A DNA stretch of 64,000 nt from Wenxinia saemankumensis (GTDB taxonomy: Bacteria > Pseudomonadota > Alphaproteobacteria > Rhodobacterales > Rhodobacteraceae): contig NZ_FQYO01000004.1 of the NCBI RefSeq assembly GCF_900141735.1, positions 62,001 to 126,000 of the forward strand. The letters run 5' to 3'. A program made the translations under genes and the position numbers. Below are positions 37,412-46,280 of this stretch, one piece after another; position 1 is the first letter of the stretch; each line of letters starts with the position of its first letter. The notes beneath the pieces were generated by a model, which was not told the origin of the DNA, made no database searches, and saw only the letters and a program-made list of their open reading frames with translations.

Positions 37412-38042
37412 CGCGGGTCTCCCGGGCCGGGCGGCCCATGCAAGATTTAGGCGCGGTGCGGAAGGCTTGTCCAATATCCGCTTTCGATCGTGCCGTGACA
37501 GCGAACGGGGGATCGCGAGGCAACAAGCTTCTGAGACCAGCGACTTTCCGACCTGACGAGCTGCCGGGGCCCGCAGGGCACACAGAGCGGAGAGGCGACC
37601 CGCCGCACCGCCTTCGCCCATCCCGGCCCGCAACCGACCCTCGGGAAAGGCCAACCAGTCGCCTCCCGTTCCGAAGCCGCCGTTCGACGGGGTCGGTTGC
37701 TCGAGCCGCTCCCGGCCCCGGGGCGGAAGTGTGTCGCCCCGCTCGACCGTGGGCCTGCTGGCGACGATCGCCACCATGGCCTTCGCCGAGTTCCTCCCCC
37801 GGCTCCGATCGCTCCCGCGCCTTCGCTTGACGGGTTGGTACTTCCCGCCCGGCCGAGTGCTCGCGTACCGGGGAGCCGGGCGCGTAGGGTGCCCTTCGCA
37901 GAGGTCCGGTCCGGGCGAAGACCTGCGCCGGGAATCTATGCATCGGGTTCGGAAACGGCTGCATGATCCAGCATCGTTCTGCGGATCGGGACCGGGCGGA
38001 GCGCAGCGTCGCCGTGGGAGGGCCCTCATTCCAGGGGTCGAT
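37412..38042. other. 631-bp intergenic region without a recognisable gene
   Basis: Lies between the LysR gene (minus) and tRNA-Arg (minus). Open frames exist on both strands but give low-complexity Arg/Pro/Gly-rich sequence. None shows a domain, a good ribosome-binding site or a normal amino acid composition. It contains the upstream region of lysR and whatever lies downstream of the tRNA. It may be a remnant of lost genes, given the decay just to the left. Confidence 0.4.
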
Positions 38043-38119
38043 TGGTGATCCCGGCAGGATTCGAACCTGCAACCTGCCCCTTAGGAGGGGGCTGCTCTAT
38101 CCAGTTGAGCCACGGGACC
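38043..38119 (-). tRNA. tRNA-Arg (anticodon CCT)
   Basis: The minus strand folds as a standard 77-nt tRNA. The acceptor GGTCCCG pairs with CGGGATC, the D arm is GGCTCAACTGGATAGAGC, the anticodon stem GCCCC/GGGGC closes loop CTCCTAA with anticodon CCT, the T arm contains GGTTCGAATCC, and discriminator A and an encoded CCA follow. It reads AGG arginine codons, which are rare in this high-GC genome. Confidence 0.97.
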
Positions 38120-38227
38120 GCCTGCCATCTACCTGCCCGCTCGGGCCCCGGGCGTCAATCGGGGCGGCGACCGGGCGAGCGGAACGACAGGCGGCGGATT
38201 GGCAGGGGGGGCCGGCTGCTTTATGCA

Positions 38228-38248
38228 TCGCGCAAGATCGTTGCGCGA
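38228..38248. promoter_or_regulatory. Inverted repeat upstream of the LacI-family gene
   Basis: Perfect 8-bp arms TCGCGCAA and TTGCGCGA separated by GATCG, ending just before the AGGA ribosome-binding site of the LacI-family gene at 38263. It is a candidate autoregulatory operator, or an RNA hairpin near the ribosome-binding site. Confidence 0.4.
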
Positions 38249-38262
38249 AGGATCCGCCGCCC

Positions 38263-39288
38263 GTGACAGTACCGCCCCGACGACCGCTCACCCTGCGCGA
38301 CGTGTCCGAGGCGTCGGGGGTCAGCGAGATGACCGTCAGCCGGGTCCTGCGGGACAAGGGCGACGTGTCCGAGGCCACGAGGGCCCGGGTCAAGGCGGCG
38401 GCGAAGCGGCTGGGCTACGTGCCGAACCGGATCGCCGGTTCGCTCGCCTCCAGCCGGGTGAACCTCGTCGCCGTGGTGATCCCCTCGCTCAAGAACATGG
38501 TCTTTCCCGAGGTGCTCTCCGGTATCTCCGAGACGCTGGCCGGGACCGGGCTGCAGCCGGTCGTCGGCGTGACCGACTACCTGCCCGAACGGGAGGAAGA
38601 GGTCCTGTTCGAGATGCTGTCCTGGCGGCCCTCCGGCGTGATCGTCGCGGGGCTCGAACATTCGGAGGCCAGCCGCGCGATGCTGGTCCGGGCCGGCTGC
38701 CCGGTGGTCGAGATCATGGATACCGACGGCGATCCGATCGACGCCTGCGTGGGCATCAGTCACCGACGGGCGGGGCGCACCATGGCCGAGGCCATCCTCG
38801 AGCAGGGCTACCGCCGGATCGGCTTCCTCGGGACCAAGATGCCGCTCGATCACCGGGCGCGGAAGCGGTTCGAGGGCTTCACCGCCACGCTCGCCCGCGC
38901 GGGGATCGAGATCGCGGACCGCGAGTTCTATTCGGGCGGCTCTGCCCTCGCCAAGGGGCGCGAGATGACGCGGACCCTGATGGCGCGGAGTCCGGACCTC
39001 GACTTCCTCTACTATTCCAACGACATGATCGGTGCCGGGGGCGTGCTGGAACTGGCCGCGCAGGGCGTCGAGGTGCCGGGCCGGGTCGGCCTGGCCGGGT
39101 TCAACGGGGTGGAGCTGCTCGACGGATTGCCGCGCCAGCTCGCGACGATGGATGCCTGCCGGCGCGAGATCGGCCAGCGCGCCGCCGCGATCGTGGCCGG
39201 CCGGGTCACCGATCCCGATCTCGCCCGCGCCGCAACCGAGGAGCTGACCCCCCGCCTCGCCTGGGGCGACACGCTGCGCCGCCGCTGA
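38263..39288 (+). CDS. LacI-family transcriptional regulator (GntR/gluconate-repressor-like)
   Basis: 341-residue sugar-responsive repressor. The N-terminal LacI helix-turn-helix is LTLRDVSEASGVSEMTVSRVL (about residues 8-28), followed by the hinge helix NRIAGSLASSR and a periplasmic-binding-like effector domain. It resembles the gluconate-operon repressors of alphaproteobacteria, with GFLGTKMPLDHRA and YYSNDMIGAGG. The GTG start at 38263 gives a normal N-terminus and has AAGGA about ten bases upstream. No sugar gene adjoins it, so its regulon lies elsewhere. An inverted repeat at 38228-38248 may be its own operator. Confidence 0.9.
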   Translation: MTVPPRRPLTLRDVSEASGVSEMTVSRVLRDKGDVSEATRARVKAAAKRLGYVPNRIAGSLASSRVNLVAVVIPSLKNMVFPEVLSGISETLAGTGLQPVVGVTDYLPEREEEVLFEMLSWRPSGVIVAGLEHSEASRAMLVRAGCPVVEIMDTDGDPIDACVGISHRRAGRTMAEAILEQGYRRIGFLGTKMPLDHRARKRFEGFTATLARAGIEIADREFYSGGSALAKGREMTRTLMARSPDLDFLYYSNDMIGAGGVLELAAQGVEVPGRVGLAGFNGVELLDGLPRQLATMDACRREIGQRAAAIVAGRVTDPDLARAATEELTPRLAWGDTLRRR

Positions 39289-39300
39289 GACGGCGACCAA

Positions 39301-39660
39301 TCATTCGGGCGGGCAGCTCACATAGGTGGTGGCGAAGCCGGCCTGCACGATGACCAGCCGACCGGACGGGCCCTGCATCAGCAGGTAGCGGCGGGTATAG
39401 GTCTCTCCCTCGCCGCTGCACTCGGCGTCCCAGAGGATGGCCTCGCCCATGTCGCGCACGTTGGTGGGGTTGGTCAGGCGGCAGCTCGCCTCGGCGAAGG
39501 TCAGCTGCGTTCCGGCAACGACGACCCGGGCGTCGGAGAGTGTCTCGCCGCAGGCCCCGACATCGTAGGTTCCGTCCGCCACCTGCGCAGCCAGCGGCCC
39601 CGCGCCGAGGGCGGCCAGAAGGCACGCCGCCCGCCCCGCCCGTCCCGCAATTCGTCTCAT
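39301..39660 (-). CDS. Small secreted protein of unknown function
   Basis: 119-residue protein with a signal peptide (AACLLAALGAGPLAAQ) and a mature region of about 95 residues with four cysteines, beginning VADGTYDVGACGETL. I do not recognise the family. Two starts are possible. The ATG at 39660 lies directly against a 50-bp inverted repeat. A GTG at 39699 would place that repeat inside the reading frame as LFFPRGRARGTG. The ATG is preferred because the signal peptide then has normal length. It converges with the LacI gene. Confidence 0.6.
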   Translation of the reverse strand: MRRIAGRAGRAACLLAALGAGPLAAQVADGTYDVGACGETLSDARVVVAGTQLTFAEASCRLTNPTNVRDMGEAILWDAECSGEGETYTRRYLLMQGPSGRLVIVQAGFATTYVSCPPE

Positions 39661-39710
39661 GCCCGTGCCCCTTGCTCTTCCCCGGGGGAAGAACAGCACG
39701 GGGCACGGGC
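39661..39710 (-). promoter_or_regulatory. Large inverted repeat abutting a start codon
   Basis: GCCCGTGCCCC (39661-39671) pairs with GGGGCACGGGC (39700-39710). The interior CTTCCCC/GGGGAAG pairs again, so almost the entire 50 bp is one stem. On the mRNA, the candidate ribosome-binding site AAGGGG lies within the stem just before the ATG. Confidence 0.6.
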
Positions 39711-39846
39711 CTCTGTCACCTTCGGGGCGCGGCGCCCGCCCGGATTGCCGGACGGGGCGTCGGTTTTGTGCATCAGGGGGTTAGCGGACGGCGGGACCGG
39801 CACCGATCCCGGCAACGGCCGGAGCCGTCCGCCGGCCCCCGCGCCG

Positions 39847-41550
39847 TCAGCCCTTGATCAGGCCCATGCTCTCGAGCGTCAGCAGGACCTGGTGGGCGCA
39901 ATTGTCCACGTCGGTCCCTTCGGTCTCGACCCGCAGCTCGGGATGCGCGGGTTCCTCGTAGGGGTCCGAGATGCCGGTGAACTCCTTGATCTTGCCTTCC
40001 CGAGCGAGCTTGTAGAGGCCCTTGCGGTCGCGCCGCTCGCATTCCTCGAGACTGGTCGCCACATGCACCTCGACGAAGGCGCCGTATTGCTCGATCTCCT
40101 CGCGTACGGCCCGTCGCGTCGCGGTATAGGGCGCGATCGGGGCGCAGATGGCGATGCCGCCGTTCTTGGTGATCTCGCTCGCCACGTAGCCGATGCGGCG
40201 GATGTTGAGGTCGCGGTGCTCCTTGCTGAAGCCGAGCTCGGAGGAGAGGTTCTTGCGCACCACGTCGCCGTCGAGCAGCGTCACGGGGCGGCCGCCCATC
40301 TCCATCAGCTTGACCATCAGCGCGTTGGCGATGGTGGACTTTCCGCTCCCGGAGAAGCCGGTGAAGAAGACGGTGAAGCCCTGCTTGGAGCGCGGCGGCG
40401 AGGTGCGGCGCAGCTCGGCCTCGACTTCCGGGAAGGAGAACCAGTCGGGGATCTCCAGACCTTCCCGAAGCCGCCGGCGCAGTTCCGTGCCGGAGATGTT
40501 CAGCACGTTCGCGCCCTCGGGCACCTCGTCGATCGGGTAGTACTGGGCCTTGTCCTCGACATAGACCATCATCTTGAAGTCGACCATCTCGATGCCGATC
40601 TCGGCCTGATGCTCGCGCACGAGATCCTGCGCGGCATAGGGGTCGTAGAAATCCTCGCCGGCGGAGTTCTTGCCCGGGCCGGCATGGTCGCGCCCGACGA
40701 TGAAATGCGTCAGGCCGTGGTTCTTGCGGATGATCGCATGCCACAGCGCCTCGCGCGGGCCACCCATCCGCATGGCGAGGTTCAGGAGCGACAGGTGGGT
40801 CGTCGCGGCCGGATACTTGTCCAGCACCGCCTCGTAGCAGCGCACGCGGGTGAAATGATCCACGTCGCCCGGCTTCGTCAGGCCGACGACGGGATGAATC
40901 AGCAGGTTCGCCTGCGCCTCGCGTGCGGCGCGGAAGGTCAGTTCCTGGTGCGCGCGGTGCAGCGGGTTGCGGGTCTGGAAGGCCACGACCTTGCGCCAGC
41001 CCATCTTGCGGAAATAGGCGCGTAGCTCGTTCGGCGTGTCGCGCCGGGCCTTGAAGTCGTAATGCATCGGCGGCTGCAGGCCGGTCACCGGCCCGCCCAG
41101 ATAGACCTTGCCGGCGGTATGGTGCAGGTAGTTCACCGCCGGATGCGCCAGGTCGTCGGCGCCGAACACCTTCTCGGCCTCGCGCGCCTTGTCCGGCACC
41201 CACTTGTCGGTGACGGTCATCGTGGCGAGGATCACGCCCTCGGCGTCGCGCAGCGCGATGTCGGCGCCTTCCTCGATCCCGTCGGCAAATTTCTCGGACA
41301 CATCGAGCGTGATCGGCATCGGCCAGAGCGCGCCATCCGCAAGGCGCATCGTCTCGACGACGCTGTCGTAATCCTCGCGCCCCAGGAAGCCCTTCAGCGG
41401 GTTGAACCCGCCGTTCATCAGCAGTTCCAGATCGCAGACCTGGCGGGGCGAAAGATCCCAGGACGGCAGCTCCGCCGCCTCGCGCTTCAGCTTCTGCGCG
41501 CTGTCGTAGGAGACGTAGAGTTCGGGGACCGGCGTGTGATTGGGCGTCAT
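39847..41550 (-). CDS. Bifunctional sulfate adenylyltransferase / adenylylsulfate kinase
   Basis: 567-residue fusion that activates sulfate to APS and then phosphorylates it to PAPS, in the cytosol. The sulfurylase domain (about 1-385) has the ATP-binding QTRNPLHRAHQELT and FIVGRDHAGPG. The APS kinase domain (about 390-567) has P-loop FTGFSGSGKST and the substrate segment AICAPIAPYTATRR. The start at 41550 gives the family N-terminus MTPNHTPVPELYVSYDS. It stands alone, with the PAPS reductase genes elsewhere; it should feed cysteine synthesis, and also the O-acetylhomoserine sulfhydrylase route at the right edge. Confidence 0.95.
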   Translation of the reverse strand: MTPNHTPVPELYVSYDSAQKLKREAAELPSWDLSPRQVCDLELLMNGGFNPLKGFLGREDYDSVVETMRLADGALWPMPITLDVSEKFADGIEEGADIALRDAEGVILATMTVTDKWVPDKAREAEKVFGADDLAHPAVNYLHHTAGKVYLGGPVTGLQPPMHYDFKARRDTPNELRAYFRKMGWRKVVAFQTRNPLHRAHQELTFRAAREAQANLLIHPVVGLTKPGDVDHFTRVRCYEAVLDKYPAATTHLSLLNLAMRMGGPREALWHAIIRKNHGLTHFIVGRDHAGPGKNSAGEDFYDPYAAQDLVREHQAEIGIEMVDFKMMVYVEDKAQYYPIDEVPEGANVLNISGTELRRRLREGLEIPDWFSFPEVEAELRRTSPPRSKQGFTVFFTGFSGSGKSTIANALMVKLMEMGGRPVTLLDGDVVRKNLSSELGFSKEHRDLNIRRIGYVASEITKNGGIAICAPIAPYTATRRAVREEIEQYGAFVEVHVATSLEECERRDRKGLYKLAREGKIKEFTGISDPYEEPAHPELRVETEGTDVDNCAHQVLLTLESMGLIKG

Positions 41551-41688
41551 GGGGACTTCTCGGGATGCAGGTGGTTGCGGGGCGGACGAGTCGCGACGCG
41601 GCCTAGGCGCGGCGGGCGACGATGACAAGACCGCCCGCGCCACGCCGCCGCCGGCCGTGACCGCACGGCCGGGGCCGGGTTCTGGGCC

Positions 41689-42900
41689 TCAGGTCAGGAT
41701 CCCCGCGATGCCGTCGTAATGCCGAGACAGGCCGCCATGCAGCGGGTAGAGATCGGCCTGCAACGCATGGTAGATGTCGGGCTTGCCGGTGAACTGGATC
41801 TCGACCGGGCGCCCCCCGGCATCGATCTCGGGAAACCAGCCGCCTCGCGCCTCGTCGATGAACAGCCGTTCGGCCTGCTGCCACAGATCCTCGTAGAGCG
41901 CGGCATCCGCTTCGCGCGGATCGAGCTTCAGCAGGGTTGCCACCGCGCCGATCGCCTCGGTCAGGGGCCACCAGTAGCGGTCGCGGACGCGCTTGGTGCC
42001 GTCGAAGTCCAGCGTGTAGCAGAAACCGCCATCCGGCATCGCGGCATCGGCCAGCGCCGTCTCGATCAGCGCCCGGGCGCGGGCCGGGGCGTCGCCCTCC
42101 GGCCGGCCCCGCAGGTCCCAGGCCTGCAGCAGCAGCCGCCCCAGCTCGAAGGAATGGCCGGGCGTCGTGCCCTTGGGGCGGAACATCGGATCGCCCTCGT
42201 ACTCCCTGTCGACCTGCCAGTCGCTGTCGTAATGCTCCGGCAGGCGCCAGCCGTTGGACGCCCCCATCCGGTCGACGAAGAAGGCGAGGATGCGTTCCGC
42301 GCGGGTCAGGAAATGCACCTGCCCGGTCACCTCGTAGGCGCTAAGATGCGCCTCTACCCCGTGCATGTTGGCGTTCATGCCCCGGTACTCCGAGAACGGC
42401 GACCAGTCGCGCCGGAACTCGTCGGCGGACAGGCCCCTGCCCTCCTCCCAGAACCGCTCCGCGATCACCGCGTCGACCTCTGCCAGCAGCGTGTCCGCGT
42501 CGGGGTGGCCCGCCGCTTTCGCCGTGGCGGCGGCGAGAAGGACGAACATGTGCCCGTAGGCGAGCTTGTCGCCCACGACGGGGCCATCCGCATCAAAGGA
42601 CCACACGAATCCGCCATGCTGGCCGTCCGCGTGCCCGCCGCGCAGGGCGGCCATCCCGGCATCGACGATGTCGGCGCAATCCGGCGCCCCGGCGATCTGG
42701 CCCAGCCCGTAGGAATGGACGAGCCGCGTCGTCGTGATCAGTTCCTGCGGGCCGTCCTTCGGGGTGCCGTCCTGCGCCAGCGTGGCGAGCCGGCCGCCGG
42801 GGCGCAGGCTGGCACGGAAGAAGTCGAGCTGGCGCAGCGCGTCCTGCCGCATCAGGGCCGGGCGGCCGGTCGCGTGGAAATCGGGGGCGGTGTCGGTCAT
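41689..42900 (-). CDS. AGE-family epimerase/isomerase (probable mannose isomerase)
   Basis: 403-residue alpha/alpha-barrel protein of the N-acylglucosamine 2-epimerase family, which includes mannose isomerase (YihS-like). Motifs include the active-site region GMNANMHGVEAHLSAYEVTG (about 175-195), RFWEEGRGLSADEF and the C-terminal WWPLTEAIGAVATLL and PDIYHALQADLYPL. The gene follows the GH38 alpha-mannosidase by 25 bp on the same strand. Conversion of the released mannose to fructose is therefore the most natural reading, but the family also contains cellobiose 2-epimerase and AGE. The start at 42900 has GGAGGAAG eight bases upstream. Confidence 0.85.
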   Translation of the reverse strand: MTDTAPDFHATGRPALMRQDALRQLDFFRASLRPGGRLATLAQDGTPKDGPQELITTTRLVHSYGLGQIAGAPDCADIVDAGMAALRGGHADGQHGGFVWSFDADGPVVGDKLAYGHMFVLLAAATAKAAGHPDADTLLAEVDAVIAERFWEEGRGLSADEFRRDWSPFSEYRGMNANMHGVEAHLSAYEVTGQVHFLTRAERILAFFVDRMGASNGWRLPEHYDSDWQVDREYEGDPMFRPKGTTPGHSFELGRLLLQAWDLRGRPEGDAPARARALIETALADAAMPDGGFCYTLDFDGTKRVRDRYWWPLTEAIGAVATLLKLDPREADAALYEDLWQQAERLFIDEARGGWFPEIDAGGRPVEIQFTGKPDIYHALQADLYPLHGGLSRHYDGIAGILT

Positions 42901-42925
42901 CTGCTCTCTTCCTCCTGGCGGGGGC

Positions 42926-45900
42926 TCAGGCCCCCACCTCCACCATCAGGGTCACGATCTCGAAGGGGCGGAAGGACAGCGTCACGCCGTTTCCGTCCAG
43001 CTCCAAAGGTCCGGAGGGATCCTCCTCCATCAGGGTGACGCGCCGGACGGATTTCACCGGCAGGCCGAAATCCAGACGGCCGGCGGCGCGCCGGTTCGCG
43101 TGCTCGAAGAGGCGCAGCACCAGCGCATCCCCCTCCTCGGCCCGCTTCACGGTCTCGACCGCGACGTTCGGCGCGCTCATCCGGGCCAGGCTGAACGGGC
43201 CCTCCGCACTGTCCCCGATCGTCCCGATCAGGCGCGGCGGGTTGTTGAACGCCTCGGCCGCGTGATGGACGACTTCGAGGTCGCCGATCCCGCCGTGCAG
43301 CATCAGCGCGTACCGGATCCGGTGCGACCCCTGGTCGGCCTCGGGATGGGGGAAGCGCGGCCCGCGCAGCAGCGTCAGCCCGACCTCGGTCCCGTGGGCG
43401 CTGTAGCCGTACTTGCAGTCGTTCAGCAGCGCGGCGCCGAAATCCGCCTCCGACATGTCGACCCAGCGATGCATCGACGCCTCGAACCGCGCGCGGTCCC
43501 AGCTGGTGTTGCGATGAGTGGGGCGGGCGACATGGCCGAACTGGATCTCGGCCCGGATCTCGGCGGTGTTCAGGTCGAAGGGGAACAGCGCCTTCAGCAC
43601 GCTCTCCCGTTCGTGCCAGTCGACATGGGTGTCGAACTCGACCTGCGCCGCGCCCGCCTCCAGCGACACGATCTGCGTGAGCCTCGATCCGCAATAGCGC
43701 CGCACGATCCGCAGGGCGGCCCGGTGCGGGCCGGTCTCGACGACCTCCACCTCGGCCGTCTCGCCGAAGGGCCAGGACTGCTCCTCGAAGTACCAGTCGA
43801 TGTCCCAGGCGCTCCATTCCATCGGCTTGTCCTCGAAGACGATCAGCCGGTTGGCCCGCGCGCCCTCGGGCAGCAGCTCGCGCCCGCGCGCCTTGTCGAC
43901 GATCGAGGAGATCTCGCCCTCCGGCGTCAGCGTCACCCGCAGGAGCGCGTTCTCCAGCCGGTCCGGCGCGGCCTCGACCGCTCTCGCGCGCGGGGCCGGC
44001 GCCTCGGCCCGCGCGATCCCGGTCCAGCCCTGCGCCGGCAGGCCGTGGACCGGCGCGGCACTCACCTCCGTCCCGTCCGCCATGACCAGCCGCTGGGCCG
44101 GCTCTGTGATCCCGCCCGAGGCGAGGCCCGCAATCCCGTCCGGAAGGCGCAGCAGGGCGCCCTCCCGGTCGCGGCCGGTGAAGTTGTAGACCCGCGCGCC
44201 CTGACCCGAGAGCGCGCGCGCCGCGCGCATCGCGGGGCCGTTCTCGCTGTCCAGCTCGGCGAAGAGCGCGGCGTATTCGGCGTCGGTATCGGCATAGACC
44301 TCGGGGATCGAGGTGCCGGGCAGGATGTCGTGGAACTGGTTGACCAGCACGACCTTCCACAGCCGGTCGAGATCGGCGACGGGATACTCCGCCCCCCCGG
44401 TGGCATGGGCCAGCGCGGCGAGCCATTCGAGCTCTCGCATCGCGCGCTCCGCCGCGCGGTTGTTGCGCTTCGTCCGGCCGATCGTGGTCAGCGTGCCGCG
44501 ATGGTATTGCAGGTAGAGCTCGCCCTGCCAGCGCGGATAGCCCGCGCCCGGCGCGTCCATCGCCGCCCCCATCCGCTGCAGGAAGCCGCGCAGCGTGCCG
44601 AGATCGACCTTCGGCGCGCCGGGGATTCCCCGCTCGAAGCGCATCCCGCGCTCGATCATCTCGCGCGTCGGCCCGCCGCCGCCATCGCCCCAGCCGTAGC
44701 AGATGGCGAGCTCGGACGAGACGGACTTGGGCTCGTAGCGCTTCCACGCGCCCATCACCTCCGAGGCGGACAGGTCGGAATTGTAGGTGGTGAATATCTC
44801 GTCGCTCTCGAACTTCTGGGCGACCAGCAGATGCGCCTTCGTGTCGGTCCCGTCGATCCCGCGCCAGAAGAACGTATCGAACGGATGCCGGTCGGTGTCG
44901 TTCCAGCTGAGCTTGGACGTGACGAAGTAGTCGAGGCCGGACTTGTCGAGGATCTGCGGCATGTTGGCCGAATAGCCGAACGTGTCGGGCAGCCAGACGC
45001 AGGTCGGTGTCACGCCGAACTCGCGCTGGTGGAAGCGGCGGCCGACGAGGATCTGCCGTACCATGCTCTCGCCCGAGACGATGTTGGCGTCGGGCTCGAC
45101 CCACATCGCGCCCTCGATCTCCAGCTGGCCGCGCGACACCGCCGCCTTCACCTGCTCCCACAGGTCGGGATAATCGCGCTTGAGGAAGTCGTAGACGATG
45201 GCCTGGTTGTACATGAAGCGGAAGGCCGGGTACTCGGCCATGTTCGCCAGCGCGGTGGCGAAGCTGCGCCCGCCCTTCTCGCGCGTGTGCAGCACCCGCC
45301 AGAGCCAGGCGATGTCGATATGGGTATGGCCGAAGGCCGTGATCACCGGCTGCGCCTCGCTGTCCTGCGCGGCGTAGATCCCGTCCGCGATCCCCCGCGC
45401 CTCGTCCAGCGTCGCGGCGAGGCCGTCCGTCAGCCCCTCGCCCCGCCGGTCGAGCGCGCGCAGGGCCCGGTCGATGGCGGCGAAGATCGCGTGCCGCCGG
45501 CCGTCCGTCCCGTGCAGGTGCCGGGCCACGTCGAAGGGGGTGCGCAGATCGTGGTAGAGTGCCTCGACCGCCTCGTGTCGCACCATCGGCTCGGCGCCCA
45601 GGCCCGCGAGCGGCCGGTCGAAGAAGGTGAAGGCGTCGACATGCACGACGATCTTCGTCCCCGGCACGGCGTCCCGCATCAGGACCAGCTCGGTATGGTT
45701 GCCGTCGAGCGCCTGCGCGATCCGCCCGTCGACATAGGCGAGGCACTGGGGATCGGTCGATCCCGGCCGGTCCTGCCACTGCGACGAGATCCGCAGCAGG
45801 AAGGTCCTCCCGGCGGCCACCTGCGGGACCTCCACCTCGGCGGCGAACCAGGTATGCCCCTGCTTGCGGGACCAGACGTCGCGGGGCCCGAAGGCGGGCC

Positions 45901-46093
45901 AGGTCCGCCACTCGGCGGCCAGCGCGGCGGGCGCCTCCATCTCGTCCGGGGCCATGCGCCACTGCACCGCCGCCGGCACCGGCGCCAGCACCTTCGCCGC
46001 GAGGTCCGCCAGCAGGCGGTCGAGCTTGCCCTCCTGCTTCACGTCGTCCGTGCTGAGCGACAGCTTCTGCCGCAACGGCGTGGAATAGGTCAT
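42926..46093 (-). CDS. Alpha-mannosidase, glycoside hydrolase family 38
   Basis: 1055-residue cytoplasmic enzyme (no signal peptide) that removes alpha-linked mannose. The catalytic (beta/alpha)7 domain opens with AFGHTHIDIAWLWR, whose His and Asp bind zinc. The nucleophile is in WLPDTFGYSANMPQ. Another zinc histidine region is NQFHDILPGTS, before the C-terminal beta-sandwich domains. The size matches Mns/AMS1-type bacterial GH38 proteins. The start at 46093 has GAGGAGG ten bases upstream. The gene is divergent from an ArsR-type regulator and coupled to the AGE isomerase. Substrates would be imported manno-oligosaccharides or mannosides. Confidence 0.93.
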   Translation of the reverse strand: MTYSTPLRQKLSLSTDDVKQEGKLDRLLADLAAKVLAPVPAAVQWRMAPDEMEAPAALAAEWRTWPAFGPRDVWSRKQGHTWFAAEVEVPQVAAGRTFLLRISSQWQDRPGSTDPQCLAYVDGRIAQALDGNHTELVLMRDAVPGTKIVVHVDAFTFFDRPLAGLGAEPMVRHEAVEALYHDLRTPFDVARHLHGTDGRRHAIFAAIDRALRALDRRGEGLTDGLAATLDEARGIADGIYAAQDSEAQPVITAFGHTHIDIAWLWRVLHTREKGGRSFATALANMAEYPAFRFMYNQAIVYDFLKRDYPDLWEQVKAAVSRGQLEIEGAMWVEPDANIVSGESMVRQILVGRRFHQREFGVTPTCVWLPDTFGYSANMPQILDKSGLDYFVTSKLSWNDTDRHPFDTFFWRGIDGTDTKAHLLVAQKFESDEIFTTYNSDLSASEVMGAWKRYEPKSVSSELAICYGWGDGGGGPTREMIERGMRFERGIPGAPKVDLGTLRGFLQRMGAAMDAPGAGYPRWQGELYLQYHRGTLTTIGRTKRNNRAAERAMRELEWLAALAHATGGAEYPVADLDRLWKVVLVNQFHDILPGTSIPEVYADTDAEYAALFAELDSENGPAMRAARALSGQGARVYNFTGRDREGALLRLPDGIAGLASGGITEPAQRLVMADGTEVSAAPVHGLPAQGWTGIARAEAPAPRARAVEAAPDRLENALLRVTLTPEGEISSIVDKARGRELLPEGARANRLIVFEDKPMEWSAWDIDWYFEEQSWPFGETAEVEVVETGPHRAALRIVRRYCGSRLTQIVSLEAGAAQVEFDTHVDWHERESVLKALFPFDLNTAEIRAEIQFGHVARPTHRNTSWDRARFEASMHRWVDMSEADFGAALLNDCKYGYSAHGTEVGLTLLRGPRFPHPEADQGSHRIRYALMLHGGIGDLEVVHHAAEAFNNPPRLIGTIGDSAEGPFSLARMSAPNVAVETVKRAEEGDALVLRLFEHANRRAAGRLDFGLPVKSVRRVTLMEEDPSGPLELDGNGVTLSFRPFEIVTLMVEVGA

Positions 46094-46224
46094 GCGCGTG
46101 CCTCCTCGGGGCCCCTCCCGGCCTGCCGCCGCGCCCCGGCGCAAGGCAGACCACGTTCGCGCCTCCGCGGCAACGGCCCCTCCGGCGCGGCATCGCGGCT
46201 GACGGCGCCGGCGAGGCCGGCATT

Positions 46225-46248
46225 GTTATTACCCGAAAACCTGATACA
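46225..46248 (+). promoter_or_regulatory. Candidate operator upstream of the ArsR-type regulator
   Basis: GTTATTACCCGAA...GATACA, 24 bp, shares GTTAT-(C)CCGAA-GATACA with the site at 47247-47269. A weak -35-like CTGACG is 20 bp upstream, so the site would overlap the -10 region. It is shared with the divergent mannosidase operon. Function is inferred. Confidence 0.45.
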
Positions 46249-46280
46249 CAGTCCGGCACCAATTCCGGGGGAGAGACCGT

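Noticed and set aside
37412-38042. Several overlapping frames between the LysR gene and tRNA-Arg
   Set aside because: None has a convincing start, domain or composition; they conflict with one another on both strands.
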